A DNA stretch of 64,000 bases from Palsa-360 sp963719875 (GTDB lineage: Bacteria > Acidobacteriota > Terriglobia > Acidiferrales > UBA7541), in contig CAVRDJ010000004.1 of assembly GCA_963719875.1 (NCBI GenBank), positions 1,550,001-1,614,000 of the forward strand, written 5' to 3'. The translations under genes and the position numbers were made by a program. The notes under the pieces are model-generated. The model saw only the letters and a list, made by a program, of their open reading frames with translations. It ran no database searches and was not told where the DNA came from. This document shows positions 45,879 to 55,750 of the stretch, piece by piece (position 1 is the stretch's first letter; each line of letters begins with the position of its first letter).

Positions 45879-47285
45879 TTGAAGGGATATCTTGCTCAAC
45901 TGATCAAAGACCGTCTGCCTCCCGGAGTGCTCGACCGTTGCGCATTCTGGTCGACCTTATGGTCGCATTATTTTACTGGAGATTCGATTCGCTCGCGAAT
46001 TGCCAGGGGTGCGTTCTGGTGCGTTTTTGGCACGGGTATCAGCCAAGCCCTGGGCATGTTTGGGGCGGTGGTCTGCGCCAGACTCTTGGGCTCAGCAAAA
46101 TATGGCCAATTGGGGATTGTTCTCACCACCGTAAATCTTTTCGCGACGCTGGCGACTATAGGGCTTGGCGTAACTGCGACAAAGCATGTTGCCGAATATA
46201 GGCAGCAGGACGTGAAGCACGCAGGAAGAATCATCGGTATGTCGTCCATGGTCAGCGCGGTGTCGGGATCGATGTTAGCGATTCTTTTGATCTTGCTGGC
46301 ACCCTGGCTCAGCAGGAGCACGCTGAAAGCGCCGCTGGCGACGGAACTGGAACTCGGCGCTCTGATGATGCTCTTTGCCGCAGTGAATGGTTATCAGACT
46401 GGAACTCTTGCTGGATTTGAAGCGTTTAAGGACCAAGCCGTGCTAAACATGATACGGGGGCTCTTTGCTTTCCCGGCGATCGTGACCGGCGTGGTCTTGG
46501 GAGGTCTCAGGGGCGCGATGATCGCCTACACGGTGACGAGCGCCGTGAATTTTCTGATTTACGAAATTGCAATTCGCCGCCAGTGCCGACGGCACTCTGT
46601 CCCGATATCTTATCATGTAGAGAAAGCCGACCTCAGGCTGCTCTGGTCTTTCAGCATCCCGGTTTTGATCGCTTCCTTTTCATTCACCCCAGCGGTTTGG
46701 TGGAGCAGCGCCAAGCTCGGTACAACTGCCGGATACACTCAGTTGGGCATCTTCAATGCGGCGCTTCAGTGGCAGAATCTCGTAATGTTTTTCTCGAATG
46801 CCGTGGCCATTCTGGGCTTGCCCATGCTTTCCTCCGCCCTTCCGGAACGAAGCATCGAAAGATACACACAGTTGCTGAAAGTCAATTTCATAATGACAAC
46901 CACGCTTGCCGTAGCCATCGCAGTGCCCGTCGGCCTCGCCGCGCCATGGATTATGTGGTTCTACGGGCATGGGTTTGCGTCCGGTGTATCCACATTGCGC
47001 CTAATTTGCATAGCGACAGTGCTAACTGCCGCGAACCTCTCGGTTGGCGATGCCATTTGGTCCCTTGGCGCCGCACTGCCCGGTATGCTGCTGGCTTTGT
47101 TGCGGGGAGCCACACTCGTGGTTGCCGCCAGCCTGTTGACGACACACGGGGCGGCTGGGCTCGCCAGCGCCTATGTACTCATGGGAATAGTAACGACGGC
47201 GGTCCAGGTGCCCTTCATGTATTTCCTGTTGCGGAAGCAGGCGGCAGTGTGGGCAGTTCCCCGCGCCATCCTTGAGCAGGCATGA
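45879..47285 (+). CDS. Wzx-type polysaccharide flippase
   Basis: A 468-residue protein with about 12-14 transmembrane segments, of the MOP/RfbX family: SRIARGAFWCVFGTGISQAL, VVCARLLGSAKYGQLGIV and TATKHVAEYR near the start, then GYQTGTLAGFEAFKDQAV. It flips undecaprenyl-linked repeat units across the inner membrane. The TTG start at 45879 is weakly supported (GAGGG about ten bases upstream). Its stop overlaps the start of the next gene (ATGA), so the two are translationally coupled. Confidence 0.87.
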   Translation: MKGYLAQLIKDRLPPGVLDRCAFWSTLWSHYFTGDSIRSRIARGAFWCVFGTGISQALGMFGAVVCARLLGSAKYGQLGIVLTTVNLFATLATIGLGVTATKHVAEYRQQDVKHAGRIIGMSSMVSAVSGSMLAILLILLAPWLSRSTLKAPLATELELGALMMLFAAVNGYQTGTLAGFEAFKDQAVLNMIRGLFAFPAIVTGVVLGGLRGAMIAYTVTSAVNFLIYEIAIRRQCRRHSVPISYHVEKADLRLLWSFSIPVLIASFSFTPAVWWSSAKLGTTAGYTQLGIFNAALQWQNLVMFFSNAVAILGLPMLSSALPERSIERYTQLLKVNFIMTTTLAVAIAVPVGLAAPWIMWFYGHGFASGVSTLRLICIATVLTAANLSVGDAIWSLGAALPGMLLALLRGATLVVAASLLTTHGAAGLASAYVLMGIVTTAVQVPFMYFLLRKQAAVWAVPRAILEQA

Positions 47286-48625
47286 GAAAAAATGTACCGA
47301 TGTCCGAAGCTTTTCAAGCTCGATGGGCAATAGGAGGACCAAGGCCGACACCGCCAATCTGGGTGTGGCTGATTGTATCTGGTATCGCGATCCGCACAGT
47401 GGTTAACGTCCTCGCAGATCACGCAACAAATTTTGACAATCCGGAACTCCCTGCTTTTCAACCGCCAGCCTGGGCACAAGCCCTCAGTCGCGCCTCGTAC
47501 GTTATGATCTTTGTGGCGGCTGTTCTGTACGCGACAGCTCCCGCCGTTGTTCGGTTAGGGCGGTTTTATCGAGTTCTGTTGAGTGCTTGGATTGGCTATA
47601 GTTTGCTCTTGGCCGCAAGGAATCTGCAACTTCAGGATTTCCTGACGTCTGCCTTTTACTCTCCGCTCGCTCCCGCGTGTGCCATTGCAAGTTGCTGGCT
47701 GTTCGCCTCGGCGGACAGAGACAGTTGGCGCACACTCGTCCGAATTGTGTCGTACGGAAGCGTGGGGATTTCTCTTATCACTCTGTTTGAGATAGCGCAA
47801 CTGCGGTCCATCTCTCGGGGCGAAGCATACTCGCGCCTCTACACTTACAGTAGCGTCCTGGAGATCACTGCAATCGTTGCCTTTGGCTGGTTCGCACGGA
47901 CCCGCAGAATTTGGCTCGGCATAATTCCCGTGGCGGGCCTGATTGCTGCGACTGTAGCCATGCAAACACGGCTGATGGTGGTCGAACTCGTTTCTCTCCT
48001 GTTTTTCTATAGGTTGTTTTCGCAACGGAAATTATCCAACAACGCGGTTGTCGGATTGTGTTTAGGTGGGCTGCTGATGTTGGGGGTCGTTTACGTCGCC
48101 TGGTACGCGCCGGCGACCCTCCGCTCCGTCGTTCCTGGTTCAGCATCATCATTCTGGGATCGAGCTACCCAGGACACCCGCTCTGCGCAGTTCGTGAACT
48201 TCTTCCAGAAGGTCCCTCCCAGTACGTTTTTCCTTGGAATAGGAATTCCACGGCAAGGCGAATTCAATGGGCTGGGTGAGAAAGGCATAGACGTGGGCTA
48301 TGTGAACATCCTCTTCATCGGAGGCGTCCCCGCCCTCGTTCTATTCTTCGCCATTCATCTCCTGCCGGCCGTACGGTGCCTGGTTCCCAGATTCGATAAT
48401 CTTGACGCCGCCTCTTTGGCATCCGTTATGACGTATGGCGTCAGGCTGTTCTCGTCGACAGTGCCCGGTATCACCCCAGGTTATTTGATCCTGATGCTGT
48501 TGATTGGTCGATGCGCAATGCTGGCTCAAGAAAACGAGCGTCGTTCCAGATCGGGTTATTCTGGTTCTCCGGCTGAGCGATTCTTGAGGGATCGCAAGAC
48601 CGTGGCGATCGCGAGTAAGGCTTAG
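47282..48625 (+). CDS. Wzy-like O-antigen/EPS polymerase
   Basis: A 447-residue polytopic membrane protein (about 11 segments) starting in the ATGA overlap with the flippase. Its large extracytoplasmic loop holds WDRATQDTRSAQFVNFFQKV and FFLGIGIPRQGEFNGLGEKG, a form common in Wzy/WaaL-type enzymes, which polymerise lipid-linked repeat units in the periplasm. Sequence is weakly conserved in this family, so the call rests on topology, loop motifs and position between flippase and glycosyltransferases. Confidence 0.75.
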   Translation: MRKNVPMSEAFQARWAIGGPRPTPPIWVWLIVSGIAIRTVVNVLADHATNFDNPELPAFQPPAWAQALSRASYVMIFVAAVLYATAPAVVRLGRFYRVLLSAWIGYSLLLAARNLQLQDFLTSAFYSPLAPACAIASCWLFASADRDSWRTLVRIVSYGSVGISLITLFEIAQLRSISRGEAYSRLYTYSSVLEITAIVAFGWFARTRRIWLGIIPVAGLIAATVAMQTRLMVVELVSLLFFYRLFSQRKLSNNAVVGLCLGGLLMLGVVYVAWYAPATLRSVVPGSASSFWDRATQDTRSAQFVNFFQKVPPSTFFLGIGIPRQGEFNGLGEKGIDVGYVNILFIGGVPALVLFFAIHLLPAVRCLVPRFDNLDAASLASVMTYGVRLFSSTVPGITPGYLILMLLIGRCAMLAQENERRSRSGYSGSPAERFLRDRKTVAIASKA

Positions 48626-48664
48626 CATGTGTTGGGAACGCCTAGCAAAACTCTAAGGACGGCA

Positions 48665-49963
48665 ATGAGAATACTCTGGTTCACAAACATGGTGATGCCT
48701 CCGGTCGAGGAGTACCTCGGTCGCCGGAAGGAGGTTCTGGCCGGATGGATGTGGGCACTTGCGTCCCAGATCGCCGCACAAACCGATGTGGAACTAGCGA
48801 TAGCGGCATCGGTTCCAGGTGTCACTGCCCAAAAGGTTAGTTTGGATGGGATTCAACACTATATCCTTTCTCAACCCGCGGGCCGGAGCTATCTGCCACA
48901 CTCCGCCAGTGATCTAAGGCAAGCGCTCCAGGTAATCGACGATTTCAAGCCCGATCTCATCCACGTCCACGGTACCGAGCGGTTCTATGGGCTAGTTGGA
49001 ACATCCCAGCCAAGTCATGTCCCTGTCGTAATTTCGATTCAAGGTATCCTGACGCCCTACGTCAAATACGAACTCGCGGGTCTCGGCCTCGCTGATAGAG
49101 TACATCTCGTACGTGTTCGGGACCTCGTACGGTTCAAAGGACCACTTTTTGAGACTTTGTTAAATTGGCGCGCGGGCGAAAGAGAGCGTGAAATAATCCG
49201 CGGAAACAGTCATTTCATTGGCCGCACCGACTGGGATCGAGCGTGGGTTCAAGCGATCAATCCTTCCGCTATTTATCACTTTTGTGATGAGGCCTTAAGG
49301 AGTCCATTTTTCGAGCGGACGTGGAGCATCAAGAAAATCAAACGACATTCGATTTTATTTACAAATGCGATGTCCCCCCGTAAGGGAATTCCTATCTTGC
49401 TCGAGGCCTTGGCAATTTTGCGGCAAGCAATTCCCGACGTACACCTGATACTGGCGGGTGGGTGGTACCCGAAATCAGGCTGGGGACGCGTGGTCACGCG
49501 AAAGGTAGCGGCTCTGAAACTTGGGGCTAACCTGACCACTGCCGGTCGACTAACGGCGTCGGAACTTGCAACAATGCTCGAAAGGACGCACGCATTCGTC
49601 TCGCCGTCCTATATTGACAACAGCCCGAACAGCATCTGTGAATCTATGGTTGTCGGAACCCCGTGTGTCGCATCGTTCGTTGGCGGAGTACCCACGCTGA
49701 TTTCCCACGGTAGAACCGGTCTCCTGGTGCCCTCCGGAGATCCAGCCATGCTTGCAGCTACTATTCGGCAGGTTTTTGAAAATGACGAACTTGCCTGCAA
49801 ACTGTCCGCCGAGGCGAGGGGAGTGGCGAGGGATCGCCACGATCCCGCCAAGATCGTGCGGCGACAGTTGGACATCTACTCACAGGTGGTTGGTGGCCAT
49901 GGGAACGAGGAGGCTTGCTGTGTGATGAGCTCGTATATTCCGGACGCGCGATTGGGAGTATGA
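48665..49963 (+). CDS. Glycosyltransferase family 4
   Basis: A 432-residue cytosolic GT-B enzyme. The ATG at 48665 (MRILWFTNMVMPP) is preferred over 48629 because AAGGA lies upstream and the GT4 N-terminal motif starts there. It has LIHVHGTERFYG, a central FTNAMSPRKGIPILLEAL and the nucleotide-binding EX7E-like region SPNSICESMVVGTPCVAS. It adds one sugar to the lipid-linked unit. Its stop overlaps the next start (ATGA). Confidence 0.87.
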   Translation: MRILWFTNMVMPPVEEYLGRRKEVLAGWMWALASQIAAQTDVELAIAASVPGVTAQKVSLDGIQHYILSQPAGRSYLPHSASDLRQALQVIDDFKPDLIHVHGTERFYGLVGTSQPSHVPVVISIQGILTPYVKYELAGLGLADRVHLVRVRDLVRFKGPLFETLLNWRAGEREREIIRGNSHFIGRTDWDRAWVQAINPSAIYHFCDEALRSPFFERTWSIKKIKRHSILFTNAMSPRKGIPILLEALAILRQAIPDVHLILAGGWYPKSGWGRVVTRKVAALKLGANLTTAGRLTASELATMLERTHAFVSPSYIDNSPNSICESMVVGTPCVASFVGGVPTLISHGRTGLLVPSGDPAMLAATIRQVFENDELACKLSAEARGVARDRHDPAKIVRRQLDIYSQVVGGHGNEEACCVMSSYIPDARLGV

Positions 49964-50859
49964 GGCCTAATCTGAAGCTAACTTGCGATGCCACCGGAAT
50001 ACTTGACACACCCGCTCAGGTGCGGGAGTACCTAAACCTTGGTTGTTGCAACAGGTACTGTCTAGGCTGGACGAACGTGGACTGCGTCTCCCATAGTTCT
50101 GCAGTTATTTCGCACGATCTGAGCAAGGGCATCCCGTTCAAAGATGCCTCCTTTCAGGTCGTCTACCATTCCCATCTACTCGAGCATTTCTCGAAGAATT
50201 GTGGTCAAGGTCTGCTGTTGGAATGCTTTCGCGTGCTGAAGCCCGGTGGCATCATCCGCGTGGCGGTCCCGGACTTAGAACGCATCGTGCGAGAATATCT
50301 AAACGCATTCGAAGATGCGGCCAGAGGAACTCGGAGAGACAACTACGATTGGATGATGATCGAACTCTTTGACCAGACCGCGCGTGAATCAACCGGCGGT
50401 GAGATGGGCAAGTATCTGTCCAAGCCAGACATGCCCAACCGTGACTTCATTATTCGCAGAATTGGCCGCGATGCCTTTACGCCACCATCAGAAAGCCGTC
50501 CGGCCCGCATGGCAACAAGGCTGTCGAATGCACTTCACACTCGGCTGGAAAGGGCTCGAGATCTAATTTATAAGCTCATCTTGGGGAATCGATTCCATGC
50601 ACTCAACGTCGGCCGATTTAGGCTAGGTGGCGAAGTCCATCTTTGGATGTATGACCGCTATTCCCTTTCCACGGCATTGGAGGGGGTCGGCTTTCGCAAC
50701 GCAACGGCACGAACCGCTACAAACAGCCTTATCCCCGCTTGGAGTTCCTACAATTTGGATGTGGATCCAGTTGGAACCATCTACAAACCAGACTCGTTGT
50801 ACATGGAAGCGGTAAAACCGGTAACCAGCGATAGTCGTGCGGTGGGACGTAACACATGA
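49960..50859 (+). CDS. SAM-dependent methyltransferase (type 11)
   Basis: A 299-residue class I methyltransferase from the ATG at 49960, coupled to the preceding stop. It has a divergent motif I (YLNLGCCNRYCLGWTNVD), then HDLSKGIPFKDASFQVVYHS and LLECFRVLKPGGIIRVAVPDLE (post-motif). The HLLEHF segment matches the Methyltransf_11 family, here likely O-methylating a sugar of the polymer. The end also overlaps the following start (ATGA). Confidence 0.83.
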   Translation: MRPNLKLTCDATGILDTPAQVREYLNLGCCNRYCLGWTNVDCVSHSSAVISHDLSKGIPFKDASFQVVYHSHLLEHFSKNCGQGLLLECFRVLKPGGIIRVAVPDLERIVREYLNAFEDAARGTRRDNYDWMMIELFDQTARESTGGEMGKYLSKPDMPNRDFIIRRIGRDAFTPPSESRPARMATRLSNALHTRLERARDLIYKLILGNRFHALNVGRFRLGGEVHLWMYDRYSLSTALEGVGFRNATARTATNSLIPAWSSYNLDVDPVGTIYKPDSLYMEAVKPVTSDSRAVGRNT

Positions 50860-52274
50860 CTGAGCTGAAACCTTGTGTTCAGGTGAGCGATCTGGTAAGC
50901 GAAGTGGCTCCGGGAGCGAAGCCATGCGGCAATACCGCTCCGCTGGAGTTCCTGATACTCGAAAGCCGCGACTCTTTCCCGGAGGGAAGGGCTGCCGCGG
51001 CTGCGATAAGACTTGTAGGCCGGGGCCTAGTAGAGGCCAAGGCAAACGTCACGGTACTTCTCCCGAAAGCGGGTGGGTCTGCGGCCGGCACCGTGAATCT
51101 GCCACACACTGGGCTATACAAGGGGATACAATTCGAATTCACGTGTGGAACTGCAACAAGATCACCACACTTTTTCAACAGGCGCCGTGATGCGGTGAAA
51201 GGCTACGTTATCCTATGGTTGCGGATCATTCAGAAGCGAATGGCGTGTGGTCGCAATGGGCTGTGTGTTTGTCTCTACGGAGCGGCGCCCTTTCTGTGCT
51301 TGCCTGTTCTACTGCTTGCAAAACTCCTTCGATTCCTGGTAATCGTTGAATTATGCGAATGGAAGCCAGCGTTCACGTCGGCTACCCATTTAACGCGAAA
51401 TGGCACCCCCAACGAATCGGTGCACCTTATCGCACGCGTATGGAGTAATTGCTATCACAGACTCCGTGTGTGGCTAGCGGACGGGGTCCTAGCGATAAGC
51501 GAGGACCTGGAGCGCAAAGCGGAGGCAATTCTTCCAGCGCCACGGAAGCGGAACGTCCTGCGCCATTCAATTCTAGTTGACGTAAACGAGGCGCCCGTCG
51601 AAAGATTGCAACCTGACATCATAAGAGAGCCGTATGTGTTGTGGTGCGGCGAGGTCGGGGGATACTTTGATTCCGTAGTCTGGCTGCTTCGCTGCTACGC
51701 GCTAGCGTTGAAGCGAGTGCAAGGTCTGAAGTTCGTGCTGGTCGGGCCTCTTAGCGATGCGCTCAAACAGAAGTTGCTCGGAGAGATCGCTGCCGCCGGA
51801 CTGACGGAGAAACAAGTGATTGTGGGCGGTTATGTATCTCGCCGGGAGTTATGGACACTATACTCGGGGGCAGTTGCACTTCTGGCGCCGCTTGACGATT
51901 CGGAACGGTCGCGAGCCCGCTTCCCCTGGAAAATCGCCGAATACCTAGCCTCGGGACGGCCGGTCATTACAAGTAGCGTCGGCGAAATACCCAGATTCTT
52001 CACGGATGGCGTAGACGCCCTTGTTGCTCGACCGAACGACGAAGAGGATTTCGTTTCCAAGATCGAGCTTGTCGCAATAAATCCAGCGTTGGCTGATCGT
52101 ATTGGTGCGGCGGGGCGCGAACTGGCGCTCCGAAAGTTCCACTATTCATCCTACGGTGAGACATTACTCCGATTTGTACGTAGCCTAACAGACCGTGATC
52201 AAAGTAATCTCGTGCCGGAGCGATCTGATTTGAAGATTGCTAAATCGCATCCGGACCGCAAGCCCACGCCGTAA
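50856..52274 (+). CDS. Glycosyltransferase (GT4-like)
   Basis: A 472-residue GT-B protein overlapping the methyltransferase by four bases. It has a membrane-associated hydrophobic segment (LCLPVLLLAKLLRFLVIVEL) near residue 150, and C-terminal motifs GLKFVLVGPLSDALKQKLL and RFPWKIAEYLASGRPVITSS, the last being the donor-binding region. The N-terminal acceptor domain is divergent. Confidence 0.78.
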   Translation: MTELKPCVQVSDLVSEVAPGAKPCGNTAPLEFLILESRDSFPEGRAAAAAIRLVGRGLVEAKANVTVLLPKAGGSAAGTVNLPHTGLYKGIQFEFTCGTATRSPHFFNRRRDAVKGYVILWLRIIQKRMACGRNGLCVCLYGAAPFLCLPVLLLAKLLRFLVIVELCEWKPAFTSATHLTRNGTPNESVHLIARVWSNCYHRLRVWLADGVLAISEDLERKAEAILPAPRKRNVLRHSILVDVNEAPVERLQPDIIREPYVLWCGEVGGYFDSVVWLLRCYALALKRVQGLKFVLVGPLSDALKQKLLGEIAAAGLTEKQVIVGGYVSRRELWTLYSGAVALLAPLDDSERSRARFPWKIAEYLASGRPVITSSVGEIPRFFTDGVDALVARPNDEEDFVSKIELVAINPALADRIGAAGRELALRKFHYSSYGETLLRFVRSLTDRDQSNLVPERSDLKIAKSHPDRKPTP

Positions 52275-52417
52275 ACACAGCACTGCTCGTTTATCAAGGT
52301 CGCTTTTCCGCAGATCTGGCGTCGCTTCCTAGTACATACTTTGGCCCCCGCATCAATGGATGCTCATTACAAGCTTCGTGACCGACGTGGTGTCATGAAA
52401 ATGCGAGTGGATCGATT

Positions 52418-53581
52418 ATGAAAATCGGTCATTTAATTTATAGTCTGCGCGCCGGAGGGGCCGAGACCATGGCGCTCGGCTTGGCGCGTGAATTCGCTTT
52501 ATCCGGCCACACAGTCGAAGTGATACGGCTGGACCAATCGACAGGGATCTCATATGAGGCCAGGGCGGTTCAGTTGCTCCAGGAAGTCGGCATCACCACT
52601 TGTAGTCTTGACCGCAAGGTTGGATCGTCGGTGTTCGGTATGACCGCGGCCGCCAAGTTATGGTGGTTGGCTCAACGGAAACGATTCGATGTAATCCACT
52701 CGCATTTAGGTCTGCCCGACGCGTTCGCGGGGCTAGTGAGGCGATTCACCCCGGTTCCGTTTGATCATGTCATGACGGTCCATACCGCTAAGGAAGTCCG
52801 CAGTGGTGTCGTCAAATTTCTCAGTGGATCTCCGACAGTAGTCTTTTGTTCGCAAGAAGCGGAAAGACGCATCAAGCAGAGACACCATCGAAGCGTCATT
52901 ATTCCCAATGGGATTCCGCTTGCAAGATACCGGTACTCGCAGTCGAGCAGGATCGCTCTAAGGGCCGCCCTCGGTCTCCCCGAGTCCGCTTTTGTCGTAA
53001 TTAGCGTCGGAAACCTGCTCCACGGAAAGAACTACGACTGCGCAATCAGCGGAATTGCGGGAGATCGAAACAATTTGGCTCAGGCCGATATCCATTATCT
53101 TATTTGCGGGGATGGCCCGGAAGGCCAGCGTCTGAAAATCAAAGTCAAAGAGTTGGGCCTGGTAGACCGCATACATTTCTTAGGAGTCAGAACAGACATA
53201 CCCGACTTGCTGTCAGCCGCCGACCTGTTCTTAAGTACTTCGACATATGAAGGTATGCCGCTAGCGGTTCTTGAAGCCCTCGCAGCGTCTCTTCCGTGTT
53301 TACTTTCGCCGCTGGAAGAACATCGCGAGATTACAGAAGATGTACCATTCGTCGGAGTGCTGACTAGAAATGCTCCCGAAGAAGTTGCTAAAGGACTTCG
53401 AACTGCGACAAGGAACCGGCCGGAACGAAGCGGTCTGTCAGCGTTGCGAGGTCCTGCTCTTGCGCCGTTTGAAATCGCCCGCTGTGCAAGCGCCTATTTG
53501 GCTCTGTACCAGGAGCTGAGGGTGACTCGGTCAGGAGTTTCGAAATGCTTAACGGCAGCAAACAGCTCTGGACGGTCATGA
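52418..53581 (+). CDS. Glycosyltransferase family 4
   Basis: A 387-residue GT4: MKIGHLIYSLRAGGAETMAL at the start (typical acceptor loop), VIPNGIPLARY, YLICGDGPEGQRLK and the EX7E motif in YEGMPLAVLEALAA. It has a 143-base gap before it, so it may start a second translation unit in the locus. Confidence 0.92.
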   Translation: MKIGHLIYSLRAGGAETMALGLAREFALSGHTVEVIRLDQSTGISYEARAVQLLQEVGITTCSLDRKVGSSVFGMTAAAKLWWLAQRKRFDVIHSHLGLPDAFAGLVRRFTPVPFDHVMTVHTAKEVRSGVVKFLSGSPTVVFCSQEAERRIKQRHHRSVIIPNGIPLARYRYSQSSRIALRAALGLPESAFVVISVGNLLHGKNYDCAISGIAGDRNNLAQADIHYLICGDGPEGQRLKIKVKELGLVDRIHFLGVRTDIPDLLSAADLFLSTSTYEGMPLAVLEALAASLPCLLSPLEEHREITEDVPFVGVLTRNAPEEVAKGLRTATRNRPERSGLSALRGPALAPFEIARCASAYLALYQELRVTRSGVSKCLTAANSSGRS

Positions 53582-54741
53582 TAGTGCGATCGCAAAATAC
53601 AGTCCTAGATAATCAACCAGACTGCACCGAGAGAAGCCGCCGTGGCGAGGTTCCGCGTGTGCTCATGGTCGGGCCAGGCCCGAATGTCCGCGGCGGCATC
53701 AACTCTGTCATTGAGGCATATCTTGAGAGTAGATTATTGCAAATGTACTCATTCGAGTGGCTGTCGACCTTCGACGATCGAAGCCCAATCAGGAAAATCG
53801 TGACTGCGCTCCGGGCGTACCTGCTTGGTCCGGTTCTAATTAGTCGTGCAGATATTGTTCATGTGCACGGAGCGTTCCGCACGAGCGTAAAAAGGAAGCT
53901 GCCTCTGATCCTCATGGCCATGGCAATGCGCAAACGCGTGATCTTTCACGTGCACGCCTCCACCTTCGAAAAGGCGTTCGATGGGCCAGTTGCACCCATG
54001 ATTCGATGGATGCTTGCTTCAGTGGACAAAGTAATTGCGCTCTCTCCAATTTGGGCCGCGAGCATTCAGTCTCAGTGCCCCGGGGCGGACGTTGTTTGCC
54101 TTCCCAATCCAGTGAAGGTGCCGACAAGGGATAGCGTGCAGTCCTCGCAGAAAAAGAAACCGCGGATCCTGTTCCTTGGAAGTCTGGAACCTAGAAAAGG
54201 GTTTAAAGACCTGCTGATGGCCATGTCTGCGGTGCTGGCAAGGATACCCGCGGCCAAGTTGGTGTTTGCCGGAGACGGCGATATTGAAGGCGCGCGGCGG
54301 CTCGCAGCGGAGCTCGGAATTAGTGCGTCTGTAACGTTCCTGGGATTCGTTCGCGGGGGACGCAAGACGTGGGAACTCCAGCGCGCTGCGGTTCTCTGCC
54401 TTCCCAGCTACGACGAGGGGGTACCGGTCGCGCTTTTGGAGGGAATGAGTAACGGTATTCCCGTTGTCACGACACCGGTGGGTGGGATTCCGGATCTAGT
54501 CCGTTCAGGTGAAAACGGCCTGCTCGTTGCGCCTGGCGATATCGATGGTCTATCGCGGGCGATTGTGAGTTTGCTCACGAATCCGCCTTTTTCCGCCAGT
54601 ATTGGAAATGCCGGTTTCGCACATATCGAACGCTTTCATAGTATCGATCGTGTGTGCAACTTGTTGCATGACATCTACACGTCTCTCGGTAATAAGCCCA
54701 CGCCTGAAAGCAGCCATGCCGTGAATGCCTCCCGTTTGTAA
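53578..54741 (+). CDS. Glycosyltransferase family 4
   Basis: A 387-residue GT4 from ATG 53578, overlapping the preceding stop (ATGA); an earlier ATG at 53545 is possible. Motifs: VLMVGPGPNVRGGINSVIEA, IVHVHGAFRTSVKRKL, ILFLGSLEPRKGFKDLLMAM, and EX7E in YDEGVPVALLEGMSNGIPVV. It is the third of the EPS transferases with a clear GT4 signature. Confidence 0.92.
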   Translation: MIVRSQNTVLDNQPDCTERSRRGEVPRVLMVGPGPNVRGGINSVIEAYLESRLLQMYSFEWLSTFDDRSPIRKIVTALRAYLLGPVLISRADIVHVHGAFRTSVKRKLPLILMAMAMRKRVIFHVHASTFEKAFDGPVAPMIRWMLASVDKVIALSPIWAASIQSQCPGADVVCLPNPVKVPTRDSVQSSQKKKPRILFLGSLEPRKGFKDLLMAMSAVLARIPAAKLVFAGDGDIEGARRLAAELGISASVTFLGFVRGGRKTWELQRAAVLCLPSYDEGVPVALLEGMSNGIPVVTTPVGGIPDLVRSGENGLLVAPGDIDGLSRAIVSLLTNPPFSASIGNAGFAHIERFHSIDRVCNLLHDIYTSLGNKPTPESSHAVNASRL

Positions 54742-54780
54742 AACAAGGCGATTACGCCGAAGACGAAGGAGAAGATTATT

Positions 54781-55656
54781 TTGTTCAGCAAAAGAACTCG
54801 GGGACTACGCAGAACTAGCCCAATTCGCCCTTGGGAGCTACCGCGTCTGCCCGACGAGACCGAGCACGAGCATCAGGCCCGCATGAACGAGCAGTATTTC
54901 AACGAACAGTTGCAAGACAACGAGGAATGGTGGGTTCGGATCGGCGGGTCATTTGACTTTTCCAATCGGCGAGTACTAGACGTTGGCTGCGGACATGGAG
55001 CTCTTGCAATTCGCATCGCACGCGGGGGAGCATCTGAAGTCGTCGGCGTGGACGTGGATCCCGGCCGAATTGCATTTGCCACGAAGGTGCTCCATGAGCG
55101 GTATCCTTCGTTGACCAAGAGAGTTCGTTTTCTTTGTACAGACATACGGACAATCGCGGAGCGCGACTACTACGATTATGTAGTTAGCAAAGACTCGTTT
55201 GAGCACATTGATGATTTAGCTGGGGTCATCGCCAACATTCTAGCAGCGCTAAGGAGGCCTGGCGGTCGGCTCATCGTCGGTTTTAGTCCAATGTATTTCA
55301 GTCCCCTTGGGGATCATGGCCGCTTATATCTACCACCTATAGTTTGGCTGCATGCCGTGCTCCCGGAGCGAGTGGCACTAGCGTACGCATCGTTCAAGCA
55401 GGGCCGCAAGATCAACAGCATAAGCGATCTTGGCCTGAACAAACTAACACCGAAGGGCCTGCGTTCCCTGTTTCCGGATTCTACATGGAAGGTGGTCTCA
55501 CTTCGGTACAACCGCGGGTGCCGGCTGATGTGGGTCCTGAATGTCAGCAGGAAGCTACCATGGCTAGAGAAGTACTGCACAGTGAGCATTTACGGCGTTT
55601 TTGAAACGAAGGCCGGATTTGTGGCTGCTCAATCACAGTTCCACCGAGCAGCATAA
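54781..55656 (+). CDS. SAM-dependent methyltransferase
   Basis: A 291-residue class I methyltransferase. The TTG start at 54781 has GGAGAAG seven bases upstream. Motif I is VLDVGCGHGALAIRIARGG, followed by VVGVDVDPGRI and SKDSFEHIDDL (post-I) and RRPGGRLIVGF. It is related to the Methyltransf_11/25 group, with a long C-terminal extension (about 190-290) carrying aromatic residues. It probably methylates a sugar unit or the lipid intermediate. Confidence 0.88.
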   Translation: MFSKRTRGLRRTSPIRPWELPRLPDETEHEHQARMNEQYFNEQLQDNEEWWVRIGGSFDFSNRRVLDVGCGHGALAIRIARGGASEVVGVDVDPGRIAFATKVLHERYPSLTKRVRFLCTDIRTIAERDYYDYVVSKDSFEHIDDLAGVIANILAALRRPGGRLIVGFSPMYFSPLGDHGRLYLPPIVWLHAVLPERVALAYASFKQGRKINSISDLGLNKLTPKGLRSLFPDSTWKVVSLRYNRGCRLMWVLNVSRKLPWLEKYCTVSIYGVFETKAGFVAAQSQFHRAA

Positions 55657-55750
55657 TCGTGGTGATATCTCGGTTTTGACAAAGGGCGAGTGCCAGCCAT
55701 CCCCATTGCTGGCGCCGGAACGCACTCTCCATTTTCAACTTAGGCGGAAC